This document shows, piece by piece, positions 7,259 through 12,912 of a DNA stretch of 12,912 nt. Made by a program: the position numbers and the translations under genes. The stretch lies in NCBI GenBank assembly GCA_934162615.1, contig CAKPJK010000035.1, positions 1 through 12,912 of the forward strand, in the 5' to 3' direction. This stretch comes from an uncultured Clostridia bacterium (GTDB lineage Bacteria > Bacillota > Clostridia > TANB77 > CAG-508). Below the pieces are notes generated by a model. It made no database searches. It saw nothing but the letters and a program-made list of their open reading frames with translations, and was not told the DNA's origin. Position 1 is the first letter of the stretch. Every line of letters begins with the position of its first letter.

Positions 7259-9461
7259 GTTCTTTACCTCCTTCTCCCATTAATTGATTATTTTCAGTTC
7301 TTAAATTAGAATCTTGTAAATTTAGTTCTTCTGCTGAAAGTTGTGATAATGCAATTTGTTTATATGTTTCATTAGTTTTGATTAATTCTTCATGTGTTCC
7401 TTTTCCTACAACTTTTCCATCTTCTAATACTATAATTTGGTCAGCATTTAAAATTGTATTAATTCTTTGTGCTACTATAATTACTGTTTTGTCATGTGTC
7501 TTTTTAGCAAGTTCTGCTCTTAAAATACTATCTGTTTTGAAATCAAGTGCAGAAAAACTATCGTCAAATACTAATATTTCTGGGTCAATTGCTATTGCTC
7601 TTGCAATTGATAATCTTTGTTTTTGACCACCAGACACATTGCTTCCACCTTGTGCAATTGGTTCTTGATATTTTTCCGGTTTTGATTCAATAAATTCAGT
7701 TGCCTGTGCTATTTGAGCCGCCTCAATCATTTGCTCGTCAGACATATTTGGATTTCCATATTTTATATTAGATTCTATTGTTCCAGAGAACAATATTCCT
7801 TTTTGTGGTACAAATCCTATAATTTTTCTTAAATCTTTATTTGATATATCTTTAATGTCAACACCATCTATTAAAAGATTTCCTGATGTTATATCATAAA
7901 ATCTAGGTATCAAATTAACTATTGTAGATTTTCCACTACCTGTACTTCCTATGATAGCAGTTGTTTTTCCTGGTTCTGCAGTAAATGAAATATCACTTAA
8001 AACTTCTTCATCACTATCTGGATATCTAAATGAAACATTTTTAAATTCAACAAGTCCTTTTTTGTTTGGATTTAATTTTTTAGGTTCTTTACTATCTTTT
8101 ATCGATTCATCTGTTTCGATTATTTCATTTATACGATTTGCAGATACTGACGCTCTTGGTAACATTATTGAAACCATTGATATCATTAAGAAGCTCATTA
8201 CAATCTGCATAGTATATTGAATAAATGCCATCATATTTCCAACTTGCATTGTTCCATTATCAATTCCATGTGCTCCAACCCAAACGATTAGCAATGAAAT
8301 TCCATTCATAATTAACATTAATGTTGGCATCATAAAGCTCATTGCTCTGTTAACAAAAAGGTTAGTTTTTGTTAAATCCATATTTGCTTTATCAAATCTT
8401 TTTTCTTCTTTTTTCTCTGTGTTAAATGCTCTAATTACTGGTAAACCTGTTAAGATTTCTCTTGCAACTAGGTTTAGTTTATCAATTAATTGTTGTAATT
8501 TTTTAAATCTTGGCATTGCAATTATAAATAATGTTGCAACTACAAATAATATTGCTAAAATTGCTACACCAATAATCCATGCCATTGAGTTATCACTTTG
8601 ATTTAGTACTCTTAAAAATCCTCCAATACCTATAATTGGTGCATATACAAGAACTCTAAATAGTATTGCTATTAACCCTTGAATTTGTTGAATATCATTT
8701 GTTGAACGTGTTATTAAAGATGCTGTACTATATTCTGAAAATTCTTTGTTTGAAAATCTAAGTACTTTTTTGAATACTTTTTCTCTTAATGTTTTTGCAA
8801 GTCTTGCAGCAACTCTTGCTGATAAACACATAATTGATATTGCAGATATCATAATTATTAATGATATTCCTAGCATTTTTAATCCTGCCATTATTATGTA
8901 TTGATTTTGTATGCTGTCTGTATTCATTCCTATTGCTTTGTATTCATTTTTAACTTCTTGTATTGCTGCTTGTTCTAATATGCTTTCTTGCATATCATCA
9001 ATTTTTTTATTTACCGTTTCTAACATTTGGTCTAGTTGTTCTTTTGTCATTTGCTTTGTAACACTGAGCATCATTAGAGGTTTAGCCATTAATGAATCCA
9101 ATTCTTCTTGTTCACTACTGCTTATTTTTTTAATTCTATATAAAGATTCATTTTCTAATACTGGATATTTTTTTACTAATTTTTCATATTCGTTGCTATC
9201 TAAATTATCTTTTGATATTTCTTCATATGATGATAAAATTTTGTCGTCTTCCTCTGTAAATATTAGCATATTATCCATTTCTGTTTTTCTTATTACTTCT
9301 GGTGCTACGTTTTCAATTCCACCATTTTGGATACCTACATTGACTATTTTTGATGTGTAGTCTGGTAATGTTAAGTCTCCTGCTGCTTGAACTATTAATA
9401 ATAGCACTATTGTAATTACTGATATCCATGATTCTTTTAAATTTTTTAAAACTTTAAACAT
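7251..9461 (-). CDS. ABC exporter half-transporter with degenerate catalytic site
   Basis: Intact 736-residue TMD-NBD protein, first half of the heterodimeric exporter. TM1 (about 12-30) is followed by an insert of about 160 residues (34-190), rich in charge and probably outside the membrane, before TM2 (about 190-212). This makes it longer than standard half-transporters of about 580 residues. The remaining TMD runs to about 435. The NBD has Walker A GSTGSGKST (505-513), an intact signature VSGGQ (609-613), Walker B ILVFDD with Asp634 in place of the catalytic Glu, and Gln665 in place of the switch His. This degenerate set is the known mark of the non-catalytic partner in asymmetric exporters, so it should pair with the downstream gene. 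SD GAGGAG is 6 nt before ATG. Its start overlaps the TetR stop by 8 nt and its stop overlaps the next start by 8 nt, suggesting translational coupling. The substrate is unknown. Confidence 0.92.
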   Translation of the reverse strand: MFKVLKNLKESWISVITIVLLLIVQAAGDLTLPDYTSKIVNVGIQNGGIENVAPEVIRKTEMDNMLIFTEEDDKILSSYEEISKDNLDSNEYEKLVKKYPVLENESLYRIKKISSSEQEELDSLMAKPLMMLSVTKQMTKEQLDQMLETVNKKIDDMQESILEQAAIQEVKNEYKAIGMNTDSIQNQYIIMAGLKMLGISLIIMISAISIMCLSARVAARLAKTLREKVFKKVLRFSNKEFSEYSTASLITRSTNDIQQIQGLIAILFRVLVYAPIIGIGGFLRVLNQSDNSMAWIIGVAILAILFVVATLFIIAMPRFKKLQQLIDKLNLVAREILTGLPVIRAFNTEKKEEKRFDKANMDLTKTNLFVNRAMSFMMPTLMLIMNGISLLIVWVGAHGIDNGTMQVGNMMAFIQYTMQIVMSFLMISMVSIMLPRASVSANRINEIIETDESIKDSKEPKKLNPNKKGLVEFKNVSFRYPDSDEEVLSDISFTAEPGKTTAIIGSTGSGKSTIVNLIPRFYDITSGNLLIDGVDIKDISNKDLRKIIGFVPQKGILFSGTIESNIKYGNPNMSDEQMIEAAQIAQATEFIESKPEKYQEPIAQGGSNVSGGQKQRLSIARAIAIDPEILVFDDSFSALDFKTDSILRAELAKKTHDKTVIIVAQRINTILNADQIIVLEDGKVVGKGTHEELIKTNETYKQIALSQLSAEELNLQDSNLRTENNQLMGEGGKEHE

Positions 9462-10075
9462 TATTTTCTCCTCTCATAATTCCATATTTCAAATATTCAA
9501 TTTGTTTTAAGAAATTTTTTCTTGCCTCTTCTTTTGAATCATATTTGAATCTCATTACAATTGCTTTTGTTGTTACTGTAAATAAGATTTTTTCTACAAT
9601 TTCAAATTCTTCTTTTGAATTTACTCTTAAATTTGAGGTATCAATATACTCATAAAAATCCTTTATTTTTTTAGGTCTTTCTTCAACAAATTTTTTGAAT
9701 ATTTTACCATCATCACTTGTTTTTAAATTTCCAAATATTTTTCTGTAAAATTCCATATCTTCATTTTTTATCAAGTTGTTATCTACACAGTCATACATTG
9801 ATATAAAAATCTTAAATATGTCACCTTTAGATTTTATTACTTTTTCCTGCATTTGTGCATTCATTTCTTTAAAATGTATATTTAAAATATATCCGTAATA
9901 AATCTTCTTTACTCTCAAAATATTGATAAAAACTTCCTCTTGCAATGTCTGCATCTTCTACTATATTTTTTATTGATGTCTGTTCAAATGGTACTCGTGC
10001 AAATTCTTTTTTTGCTGCTTTTATTATTTTGTCTTTCTTTTCTTCTGGCAATTTTAAAAATGTTTCTTTTGGCAT
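9454..10075 (-). pseudogene. TetR-family transcriptional regulator, frameshifted
   Basis: Probable autorepressor of the exporter operon. The region is 622 nt, one base over 207 codons. The first frame (from ATG 10075) encodes the TetR DNA-binding domain: MPKETFLKLPEEKKDKI, then the helix-turn-helix TSIKNIVEDADIARGSFYQY and ESKEDLLR. It then runs out of register and stops at 9869. The other frame resumes with YILNIHFKEMNAQ and continues as a typical variable all-helical ligand domain to 9454. Dropping one base of the GG at 9894-9893 gives a 206-residue protein, normal for the family. The start at 10075 is supported by SD AAAGGTGG (10090-10083); an in-frame ATG at 10099 lacks one. The stop overlaps the first ABC gene by 8 nt. 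As written, only the HTH and a short tail would be made, without the dimerisation domain. Confidence 0.85.
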
Positions 10076-10173
10076 TTTTTCACCACCTTTTATTATCATT
10101 TTTTACTATTGTCTTTTTCTCTTTTAGTGACAAACTATTTTTTCATGTCTGTATAAATTATTTCAAAAAGTAA

Positions 10174-10190
10174 AATGACACTGTGTCATT
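10174..10190. promoter_or_regulatory. TetR operator copy 1 (overlaps the transcription start)
   Basis: AATGACACTGTGTCATT is a perfect 17-bp palindrome around a central T, placed directly after the -10 element so that it covers the expected +1. It shares TGACACNGTGTCA with copy 2; the centres are 23 bp apart. Confidence 0.85.
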
Positions 10191-10219
10191 ATTATAAGTG
10201 ACACGGTGTCATTTGTCAA
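10191..10219 (-). promoter_or_regulatory. Perfect-consensus sigma-A promoter of the tetR-ABC operon
   Basis: On the minus strand, TTGACA (10219-10214), a spacer of exactly 17 bp and TATAAT (10196-10191): full consensus in both hexamers. Such a strong promoter is consistent with one held off by a repressor, and both operator copies sit on it. Confidence 0.9.
10199..10211. promoter_or_regulatory. TetR operator copy 2 (in the promoter spacer)
   Basis: TGACACGGTGTCA is a perfect 13-bp palindrome around a central G, lying entirely between the -35 and -10 elements. Occupancy would block RNA polymerase. That the adjacent TetR protein binds it is inferred from position. Confidence 0.85.
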
Positions 10220-10284
10220 TATTTTTATTGTATCTTTTTTGTGAATTCTTTGTGAACATTAATTATAAAATATAAATATCTGAT

Positions 10285-10974
10285 TTATAAAATATTCAAA
10301 ATCTCATCTATTTTAGATACAGTATAATATTTAATTTGTTTTTGTCCTTCTTCAGTTTCTAATTCACAATATAAACTTCTATTAATCTTTTCAGTTTCTT
10401 TTGGATTATAATAAATTGCTTGAAGACCCGCTTTTAATGCTCCTTCTATATCCCTTGCAAAACTATCTCCTATCATTATACATTCTTCTGGTTTATTTTT
10501 CCCTATTGCTTGCATAAACGCTTCTTTAAATGGTTTTCTTTTTGTATTTTCTGCTGCATATACATCTTGAAAATATCTTAAAATATTTACTTTTTTCAAC
10601 CTTTTAATCTGTTGTTCTTTATACCAATCTGTTAAACAAACCATTTCATATTGCTTATTTAATTTTTTAAGTGTCGTTAAAATTGAATCCTCTATTTTTT
10701 CTGGAGCACACTTTGCCCATTTTTCAATAATTTTATCCATAAATTCTTTAGGATATTTTTTCCCTGTATATTCATTTATATAATTTATCATATTTTCTTT
10801 ATTGAATGAATAATATACATTTTCATATTCTCCAAAGGCTTTTTTAATTTTATTAAAATCTTCATTTGAACATTCTGTATTTAATTCTTTTAAAACTTCA
10901 AATATTTCGTTATAATATTCATTTTTCCAAGGTATTAGTGTATTATCTATATCAAATATTACTCTTTTTATCAT
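10285..10974 (-). CDS. HAD-superfamily hydrolase (phosphatase-like)
   Basis: Cytosolic phosphotransferase-fold hydrolase of 229 residues, substrate not determinable. All four HAD motifs are visible (numbering from ATG 10974): motif I FDIDNTL with nucleophile Asp8 and Asp10; motif II LTDW with Thr115; motif III Lys147 in KRKPFKEAF; motif IV IGDSFARD with Asp170 and Asp175. A helical cap of about 80 residues between motifs I and II makes this a C1-cap (HAD-IA) member, the group holding nucleotidases and phosphoglycolate phosphatase-like enzymes. MIKRVIFDID is the normal HAD start, but its SD is weak (AAGAAGAG directly abutting). A TTG at 10992 in frame is the alternative and has no better SD. 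It lies 71 nt after the lexA stop on the same strand, with no clear terminator, so it may be co-transcribed with lexA. Confidence 0.85.
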   Translation of the reverse strand: MIKRVIFDIDNTLIPWKNEYYNEIFEVLKELNTECSNEDFNKIKKAFGEYENVYYSFNKENMINYINEYTGKKYPKEFMDKIIEKWAKCAPEKIEDSILTTLKKLNKQYEMVCLTDWYKEQQIKRLKKVNILRYFQDVYAAENTKRKPFKEAFMQAIGKNKPEECIMIGDSFARDIEGALKAGLQAIYYNPKETEKINRSLYCELETEEGQKQIKYYTVSKIDEILNIL

Positions 10975-11006
10975 CTCTTCTTGTATAATCAATTTTATAA
11001 AGCATT

Positions 11007-11021
11007 AATCAAAAATTGATT
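11007..11021. repeat. Short inverted repeat AATCAA-AAA-TTGATT between lexA and the HAD gene
   Basis: Six perfectly paired bases (seven with 11006/11022) around a 3-nt loop lie between an SD-like AAAGGGAA and the HAD start on the minus strand. It lacks GC and a T-run, so it is not a terminator. It could bring the SD closer to the start in the folded mRNA, but that is speculative. Confidence 0.3.
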
Positions 11022-11045
11022 ATTCCCTTTCTACAAATTAAATCA

Positions 11046-11696
11046 CTACATTTTTCTAAATACGCCACATACTTTTCCCAAAATCTCACAATTTGGAACT
11101 ATTATTGGGTCCATTGTACTATTTTCAGGTTGTAATCTTATGTGATCTGTTTCTTTATAGAATGTTTTTACAGTTGCTTCATCCTCTATTAATGCTACAA
11201 CAATTTCACCATTATTTGCATTGCTTTGTTTTCTTACTAATATGTAATCACCATCTAAAATTCCTGCCTCTATCATACTTTCCCCTCTAACTGTAAGCAT
11301 AAAACAGTCAGAATTTCCAACAAAGTCAATTGGAATTGGGAATGTATCTGTTACATTTTCAACTGCTAAAATAGGCATTCCTGCAGTAATTTTTCCAACA
11401 ACTGGTACTTCTACTAATTCTTTTTGTGTATAGAAGTCTTTTGTTGATGTTTTCTTTGCTTCTCCATCTGTTCCTTTTAATAGTCTTAGTGTTCTTCCTT
11501 TTTTATCTTGTTTTTTTATATATCCTTTATCTTCTAATCTTGCTAAATATCCATGTACTGTTGCTGTTGAACTTAATCCAACTGCTTTTCCTATTTCTCT
11601 TACTGATGGTGGATATCCTACGTTCATTATTTGCTTTTCAATATATCTTAGTATTGCTTTTTCTCTTACATTTAATTCTGGTCTTTTTCTTGGCAT
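11046..11696 (-). CDS. lexA: LexA SOS repressor
   Basis: Repressor of the DNA-damage response, 216 residues, cleaved by itself when RecA filaments form. The N-terminal winged helix (1-70) contains YPPSVREIGKAVGLSSTATV, the family recognition helix region. The linker leads to the cleavage site Ala105-Gly106 (VVGKITAGMP). The S24 peptidase domain shows the catalytic Ser140 in VRGESM and Lys177 in EATVKTF. ATG at 11696 is chosen because GGAG lies 8 nt upstream and MPRKRPELN is a normal LexA start; the in-frame ATG at 11735 lies inside the promoter -10/spacer region. All residues needed for autocleavage are present. It has its own promoter (11726-11754), lies downstream of dinD on the same strand, and is followed by the HAD gene. 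I see no GAACnnnnGTTC box upstream. Confidence 0.96.
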   Translation of the reverse strand: MPRKRPELNVREKAILRYIEKQIMNVGYPPSVREIGKAVGLSSTATVHGYLARLEDKGYIKKQDKKGRTLRLLKGTDGEAKKTSTKDFYTQKELVEVPVVGKITAGMPILAVENVTDTFPIPIDFVGNSDCFMLTVRGESMIEAGILDGDYILVRKQSNANNGEIVVALIEDEATVKTFYKETDHIRLQPENSTMDPIIVPNCEILGKVCGVFRKM

Positions 11697-11725
11697 TTGA
11701 CTCACTCCATTTCTCATTTTTGTAC

Positions 11726-11754
11726 ATAATATCACACAAACAAAAAAATGTCAA
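11726..11754 (-). promoter_or_regulatory. Sigma-A promoter for lexA
   Basis: On the minus strand, TTGACA (11754-11749), 17-bp spacer, TATTAT (11731-11726). Expected +1 is near 11719, about 23 nt before the lexA start. A loose TTTGT-N12-ACAAA dyad overlaps the -10 and may or may not be an operator. Confidence 0.75.
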
Positions 11755-11789
11755 ACATAAATTTGCTTTTTTTATAAATTTTATTTATT

Positions 11790-12620
11790 TTAAACATTTT
11801 GTTTCAATAATTTTTTCTTACTTTCTTTTTCCAATTGTTTTAGGCTTTTTTCGGGAGTTGGCAAATTTTCTAGCATAGTTCCACCATTTTTAGCAATTAC
11901 TTCTCTAATATTTTTTCCAATATTATAATGAGTTTTATTTGCTTCTTTTTCTGTAGAAATATTATCTCTTTTTAATTTTGATTCAGTCTGCGTAATACGG
12001 AATAAATTCGCTGCAAGTTCTTCACTTCCCATATTGTCTAAAATATCTTCTCTATATCTTAATCCTTTTCTTTTAGCAATATCATCTGCAGTTTCTCCAT
12101 TGTATAATCCCTTATATCCAGAATTATGAAATTTATCAAAATTTTTAACTCCTGCATTTTTTGCAGTTTGATTAAGTGAACAGTTTCCTTTTCTTGTTAA
12201 ATTTCTTTGATAAAATCTTTTTTCGTCTTCAGTTAATAAACTGTACTCTTTTTCACTAATTTCTTGTTTTCTGGTTTGAATTGCAAAATATGTTTGTGCT
12301 AATGCAATTACTTTTTTTCTACTATCTCCATTTTGTGCTATTAAATAGCACGCATAACGTGTTAGTTTGTAATCTTTAATTAATACTTCTGCATTATTAG
12401 CACGTTTTGACAACTTCCTGACATCAGGAAAATGTTCATTCACACTAATATTGCTATTTTTGCAACCTTCCTTAGCCTTGTTTATTACCTTTTCAAAATT
12501 TTCCCATTTGTTATATTCTAGCATTTTCATCATTTCTCTTGCATACCAGAATTCGATTCCATTTTCATCAATATGTTTGATATCCTCGAAACTTTGATTA
12601 CTATAAATTTTCTCATCCAT
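11790..12620 (-). CDS. dinD: DNA-damage-inducible protein D (DinD), BRO-N family
   Basis: DinD-like protein of 276 residues; E. coli DinD (274 aa) is a LexA-regulated protein reported to inhibit RecA-mediated strand exchange. The N-terminal BRO-like domain (about 10-110) includes FWYAREMMKMLEYNKWENF and LTRYACYLIAQNGDSRKKV, and the C-terminal half carries the conserved TAKNAGVKNFDKFHNSGYK and GLYNGETADDIAKRKGL segments. The end is Lys-rich (ESKKKLLKQNV). ATG at 12620 is preferred: AGGAG (12634-12630) is 9 nt upstream, whereas it abuts the ATG at 12629. The neighbour downstream on the same strand is lexA, so SOS control is plausible. However, no canonical LexA box is visible before either gene, so that regulation is inferred from family and position. 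Confidence 0.9.
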   Translation of the reverse strand: MDEKIYSNQSFEDIKHIDENGIEFWYAREMMKMLEYNKWENFEKVINKAKEGCKNSNISVNEHFPDVRKLSKRANNAEVLIKDYKLTRYACYLIAQNGDSRKKVIALAQTYFAIQTRKQEISEKEYSLLTEDEKRFYQRNLTRKGNCSLNQTAKNAGVKNFDKFHNSGYKGLYNGETADDIAKRKGLRYREDILDNMGSEELAANLFRITQTESKLKRDNISTEKEANKTHYNIGKNIREVIAKNGGTMLENLPTPEKSLKQLEKESKKKLLKQNV

Positions 12621-12658
12621 TCTAATCATCTCCTAATCTTTTATTTGAATTTAGACCC

Positions 12659-12667
12659 ATTGTATCA
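12659..12667 (-). promoter_or_regulatory. Possible extended -10 promoter for dinD
   Basis: Minus strand TGATACAAT, i.e. TG-N-TACAAT, about 25 nt upstream of the dinD SD. No good -35 lies at 17-18 bp. The rest of 12630-12774 is AT-rich and also holds the divergent tRNA promoter. Confidence 0.4.
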
Positions 12668-12724
12668 AACACATTTTAATAAAATTTTACTTTTCAATTT
12701 TTTTAATTTTTTATTATTTTACTA

Positions 12725-12754
12725 TTGACAATGAAATATAAAATGTGCTATTAT
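12725..12754 (+). promoter_or_regulatory. Promoter for tRNA-Leu
   Basis: TTGACA (12725-12730), 18-bp spacer, TATTAT (12749-12754), with expected +1 near 12761, 14 nt before the tRNA. Confidence 0.7.
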
Positions 12755-12774
12755 AGGTATTGTCAATACGAAAT

Positions 12775-12858
12775 GCGGATGTGGCGGAATTGGTAGACGC
12801 GCTGGTCTTAGGAACCAGTGCCAACGGCGTGGGGGTTCGAGTCCCTTCATCCGCACCA
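12775..12858 (+). tRNA. tRNA-Leu (anticodon UAG)
   Basis: An 84-nt class II tRNA. The acceptor stem GCGGATG (12775-12781) pairs with CATCCGC (12848-12854), followed by discriminator A and encoded CCA (12856-12858). The anticodon stem CTGGT/ACCAG encloses the loop CTTAGGA, giving anticodon TAG, which reads CUA and probably other CUN codons. A long variable arm and the T-loop GGTTCGAGTCC are present. The Leu identity agrees with the class II fold. Confidence 0.96.
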
Positions 12859-12864
12859 GCGATG

Positions 12865-12886
12865 TATCTGTTCGAACTAACAGATA
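12865..12886. repeat. Hairpin TATCTGTT-N6-AACAGATA just after tRNA-Leu
   Basis: Eight perfectly paired bases around a 6-nt loop, 6 nt after the encoded CCA. No T-run follows within the window, so it is not a clear terminator. It could be a processing hairpin, a weak terminator, or the edge of the next element. Confidence 0.5.
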
Positions 12887-12912
12887 GATATGAAATCAAT
12901 CAGAAATGGTTG

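Noticed and set aside
9869..9954. Alternative independent start for the TetR C-terminal frame (MQTLQEEVF...)
   Set aside because: The first residues are out-of-frame translation of the HTH coding sequence and have no SD; the frameshift explanation fits the family better.
11426..11878. 150-residue plus-strand ORF rich in Leu and Phe
   Set aside because: It lies antisense to lexA and dinD, has no SD, and its composition is what AT-rich antisense reading gives.
12870..12877. GTTCGAAC as a LexA-box half site
   Set aside because: It lacks the 4-nt spacing of a LexA box, lies after a tRNA and is not upstream of lexA or dinD.
12714..12899. 61-residue minus-strand ORF with a TPTPLALVPKTSAST stretch
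   Set aside because: It is the antisense translation of tRNA-Leu, a well-known spurious protein type.

Overview
The window is very AT-rich, with strong AGGAGG-type ribosome binding sites, short TTGACA-17-TATAAT promoters and short intergenic gaps. The gene set (RqcH-type NFACT protein, class II aldolase, DUF1540 protein, LexA, DinD, TetR-controlled heterodimeric ABC exporter) fits a Clostridia-like member of the Bacillota, probably an anaerobic gut-type organism. This placement is inferred from composition and gene families; no rRNA is present.

Layout from left to right. (a) 1-124, minus strand: the 5' end of an unidentified gene that leaves the window. Its start is followed by a (CT)17 tract (AG on its coding strand) that puts the present copy out of frame, so it looks like a phase-variable gene in the OFF state. 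It has its own promoter and SD. (b) 413-2212, plus: rqcH (ribosome quality control). (c) 2208-2345: a perfect 48-bp inverted repeat that contains the stop codons and terminators of rqcH and of the converging fba gene. (d) 2341-3273, minus: class II fructose-bisphosphate aldolase; then 3436-4002, minus: a GNAT acetyltransferase. (e) 4225-4920, plus: 1-Cys-type peroxiredoxin, followed by a 53-residue Cys-rich DUF1540 protein at 5082-5243 and a bidirectional terminator. (f) 5383-10075, minus: a tightly overlapping operon of a TetR regulator and two ABC exporter half-transporters. Both tetR and the second ABC gene carry an apparent one-base insertion. Its promoter at 10191-10219 is a perfect sigma-A consensus with two TGACACNGTGTCA palindromes on it. 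(g) 10285-12620, minus: a HAD hydrolase, lexA and dinD, a DNA-damage neighbourhood. (h) 12775-12858, plus: tRNA-Leu(UAG) with encoded CCA.

How it works together: most of the window is housekeeping or stress-related (rescue of stalled ribosomes, glycolysis, peroxide defence, SOS). The accessory part is the TetR-ABC-ABC drug-exporter-like operon, whose control region is intact and readable but two of whose three genes need a frame correction. No CRISPR array, insertion sequence transposase or complete prophage gene is visible. The most unusual structures are the microsatellite-gated ORF at the left edge, the terminator-bearing inverted repeat that supplies the stop codons of two genes, the double operator on the tetR promoter, and the paired +1 shifts.
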